Source of the DNA: Kaistia granuli DSM 23481
GTDB taxonomy: Bacteria > Pseudomonadota > Alphaproteobacteria > Rhizobiales > Kaistiaceae
Direction of reading: 5' to 3'
Length of the DNA: 64,000 bases
NCBI RefSeq assembly: GCF_000380505.1
Contig: NZ_AQYH01000016.1
Location: 31,156-95,155 of the forward strand
How positions within the stretch are numbered: position 1 is the first letter of the stretch; the number at the start of each line of letters is the position of its first letter. Below, piece after piece: positions 18,397 to 25,937 of this stretch. Below the pieces are notes generated by a model. The model searched no databases, was not told where the DNA came from, and saw only the letters and a list, made by a program, of their open reading frames with translations. The position numbers and the translations under genes are program-made.

Positions 18397-18921
18397 ATGA
18401 CGCCTGAGACGGACATCAAGGCCGAGACCGCCGCCGCCCGAATTCCGGGGCCGCTCTCGGCGCTCGGCCTCGCGATCATCGCGCTGACGGTGGTGATCGA
18501 CCAGGTTTCGAAATGGATTGCCGACGCCAATCTGGTCTACCAGCAGGGCATCGAGCTGGTGCCGAATTTGCTGGCGCTTTACCGCGTCAACAATACCGGC
18601 ATCGCCTTCTCGCTCGGCGACAGCGCCGACAGCGTCATGCTGGTCGTGCTGACCTCGATCGTGACGGGGGTCGTGCTTTATGTCTGGCGCGGCTCGACCG
18701 AGGGCGGCCGCCTCGGCACCGCCGCCTTCGCGCTGATCACCGGCGGCGCGCTCGGCAATCTGATCGACCGCGTCTGGCACGGCCATGTCATCGACTTCCT
18801 GTTCCTGCACTGGGGCGCGCGCGGCTTCTTCGTCTTCAACCTGGCCGACGTCGCCCTGACGATCGGCCCGGTGCTGCTCGCCTGGGTCTATCTGTTCCAC
18901 GGCGGCAAGAAGGCGGGCTGA
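18397..18921 (+). CDS. lspA: Lipoprotein signal peptidase (signal peptidase II)
   Basis: 174 residues with four transmembrane segments. The two catalytic aspartates are in GNLIDRVWHGHVIDF and FNLADVALTIG, and the conserved VNNTGIAFSL lies between helices 1 and 2. It cleaves diacylglyceryl-modified prolipoproteins at the inner membrane. The ATG at 18397 gives the usual length; a GTG at 18361 would add 12 residues before a non-conserved leader. Confidence 0.93.
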   Translation: MTPETDIKAETAAARIPGPLSALGLAIIALTVVIDQVSKWIADANLVYQQGIELVPNLLALYRVNNTGIAFSLGDSADSVMLVVLTSIVTGVVLYVWRGSTEGGRLGTAAFALITGGALGNLIDRVWHGHVIDFLFLHWGARGFFVFNLADVALTIGPVLLAWVYLFHGGKKAG

Positions 18922-18931
18922 GCCCGGCCTG

Positions 18932-19050
18932 CCACCCTCACCCAACCTCTCCCGCAGGCGGAAGAGGGAGCGCGGCGCGAGTTGCCGCTTCTTGCCTGAA
19001 CCTCCCCCTTGAGGGGAGGTCGAAAACGCCCTTCGCGTTTTCGGGAGGGG
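18932..19050. repeat. C-rich palindromic repeats and hairpin between convergent lspA and URC4
   Basis: Three palindromic units are packed into the 157-base gap: CCTCTCCCGC-AGGC-GGAAGAGGG (near 18945-18969), CCTCCCCCTTGAGGGGAGG (19001-19019) and a perfect 9-base stem CGAAAACGC/GCGTTTTCG (19021-19043). The first two share ends with the repeats at 8.5 and 20.4 kb. Lying between convergent genes, they could end both transcripts. Confidence 0.6.
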
Positions 19051-19078
19051 GCGGCTGGCGGCCTGCGCCAACAGCCCC

Positions 19079-20314
19079 TCAAAACACCGTGCCGTCGCTC
19101 TCGATCGCGAGCGGCGGGCCGCCCTTGGCGCGCTTTTCCCTGGCGATCCGGCGGCCGGCCGCCCAGGTGCCGCCTTCCAGAACTTTTGCCAAGGGCAACG
19201 CCTCCGCGTCGAGCCCGAGCTTTTCGCGGATCAGCGCCGCCGTGCGGTCGAGCAGCGCCACCGTCAGCGCCCGCCATTCGACGATGAACTCGTCGCCCGC
19301 CTTCCAGCGCTTGCCTGTCGCGGACGAATCCTTCGGCACCAGCACGCCGAGATCGAGGAACAAGCCGCCATTGCGGTATTCCGGCAGGCCGGTCAGCCCG
19401 TCGAGATCGACGACCTCGACGCCGGTCCAGATCAGCGGCTCGATCAGAGAATAGGTCAGCCATTGCGACAGCTTGTGGAACGGCATCAGGCCCGAGGTCG
19501 CGTCGTCGGTCGTGAGCCTCCTGTGCTCCCAGGTGTCGCCGAGCGCGACGCCCTCGCGCAGCAGTCGGCTTGGCCAGATCGGCCCGAACGCCTCCAGCAC
19601 CAGCTCCAGGATCTTTGGCGCGGAGACTTTGCCTTCCTCATCGGCGCTGGCGAGCACCGTGTCGAACAGCCCGCCCGGACGCGCTTCCTCCGTGCCGAAC
19701 AGGTCGGCGCGGTCGGCGACGACCCGGCCGAGCGCGTTCAGGAGCTTGGCCCGGCCTTCGAGCCCGACCATCGGGTTCTCGGGCGTGACCTGGAATCCCT
19801 CGGCGAGGTCGCTTGCCTCCAGCACGGCGAGGGCCGCCGCGTCAGCGCGGAGCGGATCGGCAGGATCCTGCGAGAACAGGCCCGAGGCGAACATGGCGAA
19901 GCTCGCGACGCCGAGGCCTTCCGAGCGGGAGAACGTCTCGCCGGTCGCTGTCTCGTGGTAGCGCCAGTCGGGGCCGGCGCCGGCGTCGAGCAGCACGCTG
20001 ACGATGGCGAGGTCGTAGGCCGCGCGGCCGAAGACGAGTGGATCGGTGATGCCGGCGGCGTCGACCAGCCCGCCGAAGCGGTCGATCTGCCCGGCCTCGA
20101 AATGGCGCCAGCGCGCATGGAACGGGATTTCGAGCTCCGGATAGTTCTCGCGGATCGTCTCGATGACGTAGTCGGCAACCGCCGGAAGCTTTGCGAGATC
20201 GACGGTGAAATGGTCGAGCTCTCCAGTGATGGCGAGATCGAGCAGCCGGTTGGCGCGCTCGCGCACGGCGCTGGCGGTGAGGAGGGAAGGGATCGAGGCC
20301 AAGGGAAGCTCCAT
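19079..20314 (-). CDS. URC4-like protein (DUF1688 family), uracil catabolism
   Basis: 411 residues without signal peptide. The whole length resembles the DUF1688/URC4 family: AVRERANRLLDLAI, FHARWRHFEAGQIDRFGGL, GLGVASFAMFASGLFS, FHKLSQWLTYSLIEPL, GLPEYRNGGLFLDLGVL. In Lachancea kluyveri, URC4 is required with URC1 for the URC uracil-breakdown pathway, though its exact reaction is not settled. The URC1 (GTP cyclohydrolase II-like) homolog lies just upstream on the same strand, separated by a repeat, which supports this role. The start at ATG 20314 is chosen over a TTG at 20344 that lies inside the repeat. Confidence 0.85.
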   Translation of the reverse strand: MELPLASIPSLLTASAVRERANRLLDLAITGELDHFTVDLAKLPAVADYVIETIRENYPELEIPFHARWRHFEAGQIDRFGGLVDAAGITDPLVFGRAAYDLAIVSVLLDAGAGPDWRYHETATGETFSRSEGLGVASFAMFASGLFSQDPADPLRADAAALAVLEASDLAEGFQVTPENPMVGLEGRAKLLNALGRVVADRADLFGTEEARPGGLFDTVLASADEEGKVSAPKILELVLEAFGPIWPSRLLREGVALGDTWEHRRLTTDDATSGLMPFHKLSQWLTYSLIEPLIWTGVEVVDLDGLTGLPEYRNGGLFLDLGVLVPKDSSATGKRWKAGDEFIVEWRALTVALLDRTAALIREKLGLDAEALPLAKVLEGGTWAAGRRIAREKRAKGGPPLAIESDGTVF

Positions 20315-20342
20315 GGTCAGGGGGACGCGATTGCCTCGCTCC

Positions 20343-20478
20343 AATTCCCTCCCCCTTTTGGGGCGGGCTAGGGAGGGCGTACCTGCGCCGTCGTCTCCGA
20401 TGAATTTATTGGGGCGGCAAACGCCCGGCGTACAGCCGGTACCCCCACCCCGGCCCTCCCCGCAAGGGGAGGGGGAAG
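20343..20478. repeat. Composite paired-palindrome intergenic repeat, copy 2
   Basis: 136 bases with the same boundaries as 8466-8604: left end AATTCCCTCCCCC, right end GGAGGGGGAAG, a palindrome at each end (one broken: CCTCCCCCTTTTGGGGCGGG), and CCCCCACCCCG before the right one. The middle differs between copies. It fills the whole gap between URC4 and the GTP cyclohydrolase II-like gene. Confidence 0.65.
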
Positions 20479-20487
20479 AATGAGCTC

Positions 20488-21744
20488 TCAGTATTTCTCC
20501 AGCGAGCGTCCGACGGTATGGGCGAGGTCGTCGGCCGAGGGAGGCGCGTCGGCGCTGAAATAGCCGGCCGCCTTCTTCGCCTCCATCTCGACGCGGGCGT
20601 CGATCGGGATCAGCGCGTCGGGCAGCGGCACGCGCTCGCGGATCTCGATGCCGGAGCTGGTGATCGCCTCGTATTTCATGTCCGACATCGAGACGAAGCG
20701 ATCAATCCGGGTGATGCCGAGCCAATGCAGCACGTCCGGCATCAATTGCTGGAAGCGGGCGTCCTGCACGCCGGCGACGCATTCGGTGCGCTCGAAATAG
20801 GTCGCCGCCTGGTCGCCGCCCTGCTGCCGCTTGCGGGCATTGTAGACGAGGAACTTCGTCACTTCGCCGAGCGCGCGACCTTCCTTGCGATTGTAGACGA
20901 TGAGGCCGACGCCGCCCGCCTGCGCTTCCTTCACCGCCTCCTCGATGCCGTGGATGAGGTAGGGCCGGCAGGTGCAGATGTCGGAGCCGAACACGTCGGA
21001 GCCGTTGCATTCGTCATGCACGCGGCAGGCGAGGCGCCGTTTCGGGTCGGCGATCGCGTCGGCGTCGCCGAAGATGTAGAGCGTGATGCCGCCGATCGGC
21101 GGCAGGAACAGGTCGAGGTCGGGCCTCGTCACCAGCTCGGGATACATTCCGCCGGTCTGCTCGAACAGCGAGCGGCGCAATTGTTCCTCGGCGACGCCGA
21201 AGCGCGCGGCGATGCCCGGCAGGTGCCAGACCGGATCGAGCGCCGCCTTGGTGACCGAGACGTCGCCATTCTCGTGCACGATGGCGCCGTCGATCGGGAT
21301 GCGCTTCAGCCGGATTGCCTCATGCAGCTCGATCATGGTGAGCCGCGCCTTGGTGACGGCGATGGTCGGCCGGATGTCGACGCCCTCGGCGATGAGATCG
21401 CTGAACAGGTCGGCGGCGAGATGGCCGAACGGATCGAGCGAAACGATCCTTCCCGGCTCCGACCATTGCGGATGCGGGCCGATCGTCACCGCCGGCGAGG
21501 TATTGCGGAAATCCGGCCGCTGGATCGGGTTCAGCGCGCCGGACGAGACGGCGAGCGCCCGGTAGAGCGAATAGGAGCCGCCATGCGTGCCGATGGTGTT
21601 GCGGTCGGAAGGGTTCGAGACCGTGCCGATGACCGGGCCGCGTCGGCGGGGGTCAGGGTCGCCCCAATGGATCGGAAAGCGGACCGGCGCCTGGGCGCCC
21701 GGATGCGAGGTCAGGCGGATATGCGTCGAACGGTTGATCGTCAT
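20488..21744 (-). CDS. GTP cyclohydrolase II-like protein, URC1 type
   Basis: 418 residues, about twice the size of RibA. The C-terminal half holds the GCH2 zinc site HDECNGSDVFGSDICTC (C-x10-C-x-C) and VIYNRKEGRALGEV-like substrate loop (GLIVYNRKEGRALGEV). The long N-terminal domain (HWGDPDPRRRGPVIGTV, SVTKAALDPVWHLPGIA) is that of URC1 rather than riboflavin enzymes, and there is no DHBP synthase domain. URC1 is thought to open the pyrimidine ring of a uracil-derived ribonucleotide. It is upstream of URC4 on the same strand. Confidence 0.85.
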   Translation of the reverse strand: MTINRSTHIRLTSHPGAQAPVRFPIHWGDPDPRRRGPVIGTVSNPSDRNTIGTHGGSYSLYRALAVSSGALNPIQRPDFRNTSPAVTIGPHPQWSEPGRIVSLDPFGHLAADLFSDLIAEGVDIRPTIAVTKARLTMIELHEAIRLKRIPIDGAIVHENGDVSVTKAALDPVWHLPGIAARFGVAEEQLRRSLFEQTGGMYPELVTRPDLDLFLPPIGGITLYIFGDADAIADPKRRLACRVHDECNGSDVFGSDICTCRPYLIHGIEEAVKEAQAGGVGLIVYNRKEGRALGEVTKFLVYNARKRQQGGDQAATYFERTECVAGVQDARFQQLMPDVLHWLGITRIDRFVSMSDMKYEAITSSGIEIRERVPLPDALIPIDARVEMEAKKAAGYFSADAPPSADDLAHTVGRSLEKY

Positions 21745-21825
21745 GATGCTCCAACGGCTTGCAAGAGCACGCCAGCATGATCCGTGACGCAGCGGAAGGG
21801 AAGAAAATTCGCGTGGTCGCCTCGG

Positions 21826-21928
21826 CGTCATCCCCGCGCAGGCGGGGATCCATGCAGCCGAAGCACTGGGAGGCCCGCACCCCCGGGAAACCCGGCTGCT
21901 GGATCCCGGGTCAAGCTCGGGATGACGG
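21826..21928. repeat. Two short palindromic repeats of the GGATCCC...GGGATGACG type
   Basis: Copy 1 (inverted) has arms ATCCCCGC (21830-21837) and GCGGGGAT (21842-21849), flanked by CGTC and CCATGC. Copy 2 reads CTGGATCCCGGG...CTCGGGATGACGG at 21899-21928. A third copy is at 31533-31562 and a decayed one at 8402-8430. The 283-base gap 21745-22027 holds no gene that I can support. Confidence 0.65.
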
Positions 21929-22027
21929 CGAGGGTGGGGGAGGGTGGAGCGAGCCGCCCAAGTCCGACAAAGCCGAAGGAGAGTCCTCCCGGCTCACCGC
22001 CATGCGAAGGCAGGATTGGCCCCGTTC

Positions 22028-23041
22028 TCAGCCCGTGCGGCTGAAGGAGAACAGCGTCTCCTGGCGATAGGTCTCGCCGGGGCGCAGGATCGCGTCCGGG
22101 AAGTCCTTCTGGTTCGGTGCGTCGGGGAAGAGCTGCGGCTCCAGGCAGAGGCCGGCATTGGCGCCATAGACCTCGCCGTTCAGGCCCGCATCCCGCGCCT
22201 TGATCATGTGGCCGCCATAGAACTGCACGCCCGGCTCGGTCGACAGGATGTCGAGCGCGACGCCGCTGTTCTTCGAGGCGAGGCGTGCCAGCGGATGCGG
22301 TGTCGCCGTCTTGGCGCGGGTGACGACGAAATTGTGGTCATAGCTGTCGACCACGCCGTCGCTGCCCTCGCCGACGTGGCGGCCGGCGCGGAAATCGAAC
22401 GGCGTGCCCGCGACGGGGCGGAATTCGCCGGTCGGGATCTTGCCGGCGTCGACCGGCAGGTAGGTCTCGGCCGGGATCGTCAGCACGTGATCGCGGATCG
22501 TGCCGGCGCCGTCGAGGTTGAAATAGCTATGCTGGGCCAGATTGACCGGCGTCGGCTTGTCGGTTGTGGCGGTGATCGAGGTCTTGAGCGTGCCGGGCGC
22601 GTCGACCGAATAGGTCAGCTCGACATCGAGTTTGCCCGGATAGCCTTCGTCGCCATCTTCGCCGGTGATGCCGAGCGTCACGCTCGACGCATCGGCGCGA
22701 AGCAGCTTCCAGACGCGCGTGCCAAATCCCTTGAAGCCGCCATGCAGATGGTTCGGCGCCTCGTTGGGCGAGACCTGGAACGGCGTTCCGTCGATGGTGA
22801 AGCGCCCGCCGGCGATGCGGTTGGCGAAGCGGCCGGCGACGGCGCCGAAATAGTTGGGGTTGCGCAGATAGCCCTCGATCGTGTCGTAGCCGAGCACGAG
22901 CGGATGGGGAACGCCGGCGAGCCGGATGTCCTGGATGACCGCGCCATAGGTGAGGATCGTCGCCGTGAGATCGCCGTTCGAGATGGTGACGGCATCGACG
23001 GCAGTGCCGTCCGGCAGGGCGCCGAAGGAGCGGGAAGGCAT
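22028..23041 (-). CDS. galM: Aldose 1-epimerase
   Basis: 337 residues. NHLHGGFKGFGTRVW contains the first catalytic His region, QHSYFNLDG the second, and the base Glu is in GLCLEPQLFPDAPNQKDFP. FGAVAGRFANRI is the sugar-contacting Arg motif. It interconverts alpha and beta anomers of hexoses. With the phosphomannomutase gene directly upstream on the same strand (80-base gap containing a palindrome), it forms a small sugar-metabolism unit. There is no signal peptide, so the enzyme is cytoplasmic. Confidence 0.93.
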   Translation of the reverse strand: MPSRSFGALPDGTAVDAVTISNGDLTATILTYGAVIQDIRLAGVPHPLVLGYDTIEGYLRNPNYFGAVAGRFANRIAGGRFTIDGTPFQVSPNEAPNHLHGGFKGFGTRVWKLLRADASSVTLGITGEDGDEGYPGKLDVELTYSVDAPGTLKTSITATTDKPTPVNLAQHSYFNLDGAGTIRDHVLTIPAETYLPVDAGKIPTGEFRPVAGTPFDFRAGRHVGEGSDGVVDSYDHNFVVTRAKTATPHPLARLASKNSGVALDILSTEPGVQFYGGHMIKARDAGLNGEVYGANAGLCLEPQLFPDAPNQKDFPDAILRPGETYRQETLFSFSRTG

Positions 23042-23086
23042 GGGGACGTCTCCGCAGCAGGGTTGGTTAGGGGCAATGGGTCGATC

Positions 23087-23111
23087 GACCCTCCCCCGGC
23101 GGGAGAGGGTC
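23087..23111. repeat. GACCCTCCC/GGGAGAGGGTC palindrome between pgm-like gene and galM
   Basis: An inverted repeat with 9- to 11-base arms and a short GC loop, of the same C-rich family as the 8.5, 19.0 and 20.4 kb repeats. It lies in the 80-base gap after the phosphomannomutase stop and may act as a hairpin in the transcript. Confidence 0.5.
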
Positions 23112-23121
23112 GCGAATGGGC

Positions 23122-24621
23122 TCAGATGGTCTGGTTGTAGGCGCCGACTTCCGGGTTTTCGCGCAGCGTCTCGTCGACGGCCTTGAACATCTCGCGCATG
23201 CGGGCTTCCGAGACGGGGCTCTCGACCACGACGACGAGCTCGGGCTTGTTCGACGAGGCGCGCACCAGGCCCCAGGTGCCGTCCTCGTTGACGACGCGCA
23301 CGCCGTTGACGGTGACGAGGTCGATGATCTTCTGGCCGGCGACCAGTTCGCCCTTCGCCTGCTTCTCCTGGAAGCGGGCGACCACCTTGTCGATGACGCC
23401 ATATTTCTTCTCGTCGTCGCAATGCGGCGACATGGTCGGCGAGCCCCAGGTCTTCGGCAGCGCGTCGCGCAGTTCGGCCATGGTTTTGCCGGGGTTACGG
23501 TCGAGCATGTCGAGGATGGCGAAGGCCGAGACCAAGCCGTCGTCATAGCCGCGGCCGATCGGCTTGTTGAAGAAATAGTGGCCGGACTTCTCGAAGCCGG
23601 CGAGCGCGTTCAGCGCGTTCACCCGCCGCTTGATGTAGGAGTGGCCGGTCTTCCAGTAGTCGGCCTTGACGCCGTTGGCGATCAGCACCGGATCGGTGGC
23701 GAACAGGCCCGTCGACTTGACGTCGACGACGAAGGTCGAGTTCGGATGCAGCGCCGAGAGGTCGCGCGCCAGCATGACGCCGACCTTGTCGGCGAAGATC
23801 TCCTCGCCGGTATTGTCAACGACGCCGCAGCGATCGCCGTCGCCGTCGAAGCCGAGGCCGACCGCCGCGCCATGCTCGAGCACCGCATCGCGGATCGCGT
23901 GCAGCATCTTCATGTCTTCGGGGTTCGGATTGTAGCGCGGGAAGGTGAAGTCGAGCTCGGCGTCCATCGGGATCACCTCGGCGCCGATCATCTCCAGCGC
24001 CTTCGGCGCGAAGGCGCCGGCTGTGCCGTTGCCGCAGGCGGCGATCACCTTGATCGGGTGCTTCAGCTTCGGCCGGTTGGTGATGTCGGCCATGTAGCGG
24101 GCCGGGTAATTGTCGTGGAACACATACGAACCGCCACCAGCGAGGTCGAAGCTCGCCTTGAGGACGATTTCCTTCAACCGGCTCATCTCGTCGGGGCCGA
24201 AGGTCAGCGGCCGCGCCGCGCCCATCTTGACGCCGGTCCAGCCATTCTCGTTGTGCGAGGCGGTGACCATGGCGACGGCCGGCACGTCAAGATCGAACTG
24301 GGCAAAATAGGCCATCGGCGTCACCGCGAGGCCGATGTCGTGCACCTTGACGCCCGCCGCCATCAGGCCGGTCACGAGCGCCAGCTTGATCGAGGCCGAG
24401 TAGGAGCGGAAGTCATGGCCTGTAACGAGCTCGCGCTTGACGCCCATCTCGCCGAGCAGCGTGCCGAGGCCCATGCCCAGCGCCTGAACGCCCATCAGGT
24501 TGATCTCGTCGCCGAACAGCCAGCGCGCGTCATATTCCCGGAAGCCGGTCGGCTTCACCATCGGCTTCGATTCGAAATCGTAGGTGTTGGCGACGAGCTT
24601 GGGCACCGGTGTCGGAAACAT
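23122..24621 (-). CDS. Phosphomannomutase/phosphoglucomutase
   Basis: 499 residues of the alpha-D-phosphohexomutase family. TASHNENGWTGVK carries the catalytic phosphoserine, GFDGDGDRCGVVD the magnesium loop, GHSYIKRR and EKSGHYFF the sugar-ring and specificity loops (GHYFF favours mannose/glucose rather than glucosamine), and the C-terminal phosphate-binding loop is RASSNKPELVV. It makes mannose-1-P or glucose-1-P for polysaccharide precursors. Start MFPTPVPKL at 24621. Confidence 0.93.
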   Translation of the reverse strand: MFPTPVPKLVANTYDFESKPMVKPTGFREYDARWLFGDEINLMGVQALGMGLGTLLGEMGVKRELVTGHDFRSYSASIKLALVTGLMAAGVKVHDIGLAVTPMAYFAQFDLDVPAVAMVTASHNENGWTGVKMGAARPLTFGPDEMSRLKEIVLKASFDLAGGGSYVFHDNYPARYMADITNRPKLKHPIKVIAACGNGTAGAFAPKALEMIGAEVIPMDAELDFTFPRYNPNPEDMKMLHAIRDAVLEHGAAVGLGFDGDGDRCGVVDNTGEEIFADKVGVMLARDLSALHPNSTFVVDVKSTGLFATDPVLIANGVKADYWKTGHSYIKRRVNALNALAGFEKSGHYFFNKPIGRGYDDGLVSAFAILDMLDRNPGKTMAELRDALPKTWGSPTMSPHCDDEKKYGVIDKVVARFQEKQAKGELVAGQKIIDLVTVNGVRVVNEDGTWGLVRASSNKPELVVVVESPVSEARMREMFKAVDETLRENPEVGAYNQTI

Positions 24622-24863
24622 GGGAACTCCCGTTCGAAAAGGTGGATTGGAGATTGGCGCGGAAATCGTTGCCAAATCAACACCACAACCGCGCAACCCG
24701 AGGGACAACGTGCGGATGCAGCGCCGACGATAGGATCGCGACTGCGTCGCCAGTATGTCGGGCGGAGGCGGCGGGACCCTGTCGGGCGGGTAAACCCACA
24801 GCCGATTGCGTGGTTCCCCCGGGAGCCATGGACGCGGCCCCGCCATGACCTCGCCGCTGTGCC

Positions 24864-24892
24864 TTGACGCTTCCCCGCGCTCGCCCCTAACG
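24864..24892 (+). promoter_or_regulatory. Possible promoter of the nucleoside hydrolase gene
   Basis: TTGACG at 24864-24869 is followed after 17 bases by CTAACG at 24887-24892, a good -35 with a poor -10. It lies 53 bases before the coding start. The rest of the 323-base gap 24622-24944 shows no gene, RNA or repeat that I recognise. Confidence 0.35.
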
Positions 24893-24944
24893 TCCGCCCG
24901 CCTTACTGGATCCGATCCTTCCCGATCGCATGGAGTGCCCGCGC

Positions 24945-25904
24945 GTGGCCAAGAAGCTCATTCTCGACGTCGACACCGGAACCGACGACGCCGTCGCCAT
25001 CATGCTGGCGGCGCTGCATCCGGAAATCGAGCTGGTCGGCGTCACCACCGTCAACGGCAATGTCGAGGTCAAGTTCTGCACCGACAACACGCTGCGCGTG
25101 CTCGACCATATCGGCCGTTCCGACATTCCGGTCTATGAGGGCTCGAACCGCCCCCTCGTGCGCGACAATTTCCCGGTGGCGCGTGGCGTCACCGACCAGG
25201 CGTCGAAATTCCATGTCGAGACGCTGCCGGTGCCGGCGGCGAAGTCGAAGAAGGCCGCCAAGGGCGCCGTCGACTACCTGGTCGAGACCTATCGCAATGC
25301 CAAGGATCCGATCGCGCTGATGCCGGTCGGACCGCTCACCAACATCGCGGCAGCGCTCGCCGCCGATCCGGATTTCGCCAGGCGCGTGCCGGAGCTGATC
25401 ATCATGGGCGGCGGCCACGAGATCGGCAACATGACGCCCTCGGCCGAGTTCAACATCTGGGCCGATCCGGAAGCGGCGGCCCGCGTGCTGAACGCCGGCT
25501 TCGAGAAGGTGACGCTGGTGACGCTCGACGCGACGCACCGGGCGCTGGTTTCCTATGCCGATTGCGACCGTCTCGCCGCGCTCGGCACGCCCGCCGGCCA
25601 GGCGACGTCGGACATCGTCCGCTTCCGCATCGAGATGCACGACATCGCCCAGAAGATGGATGTGCTCGGCACGGCGCCGGTGCATGACGCCGTCTGCGTC
25701 GCCTATCTGGTCGATCCCGCGATCCTGACGACGCGCCGCCATCACGTCGACGTCGAGACGGGTGGCGCGCTGACCGTCGGCCGCACGGTGATCGACACGC
25801 ATTTCCGCGGCAACCGAGAGCCCAATGCCGATGTCGCCTTCGACGCGGATCCCAAGCGCTTTGTCGACATGCTGGCCGAGATTTTCGCCCGCCCGCATGG
25901 CTAG
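24945..25904 (+). CDS. Nucleoside hydrolase (inosine/uridine-preferring family)
   Basis: 319 residues. The N-terminal calcium-binding cluster DVDTGTDDAVAIM is diagnostic, joined by NGN (VTTVNGNVEV), MPVGPLTNIA, IIMGGG, AEFNIWADPEAA and the C-terminal PVHDAVCVAYL aspartate. It splits ribonucleosides into base and ribose. GTG 24945 gives the family-like start MAKKLILDVDTG with GGAG upstream; ATG 24930 adds five residues. Together with add, deoB and upp it extends the nucleoside-salvage theme, and with URC1/URC4 could supply uracil. Confidence 0.92.
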   Translation: MAKKLILDVDTGTDDAVAIMLAALHPEIELVGVTTVNGNVEVKFCTDNTLRVLDHIGRSDIPVYEGSNRPLVRDNFPVARGVTDQASKFHVETLPVPAAKSKKAAKGAVDYLVETYRNAKDPIALMPVGPLTNIAAALAADPDFARRVPELIIMGGGHEIGNMTPSAEFNIWADPEAAARVLNAGFEKVTLVTLDATHRALVSYADCDRLAALGTPAGQATSDIVRFRIEMHDIAQKMDVLGTAPVHDAVCVAYLVDPAILTTRRHHVDVETGGALTVGRTVIDTHFRGNREPNADVAFDADPKRFVDMLAEIFARPHG

Positions 25905-25937
25905 GGCGTTCGCCCTCGGAAGGGAGCGGCGGCGGGA

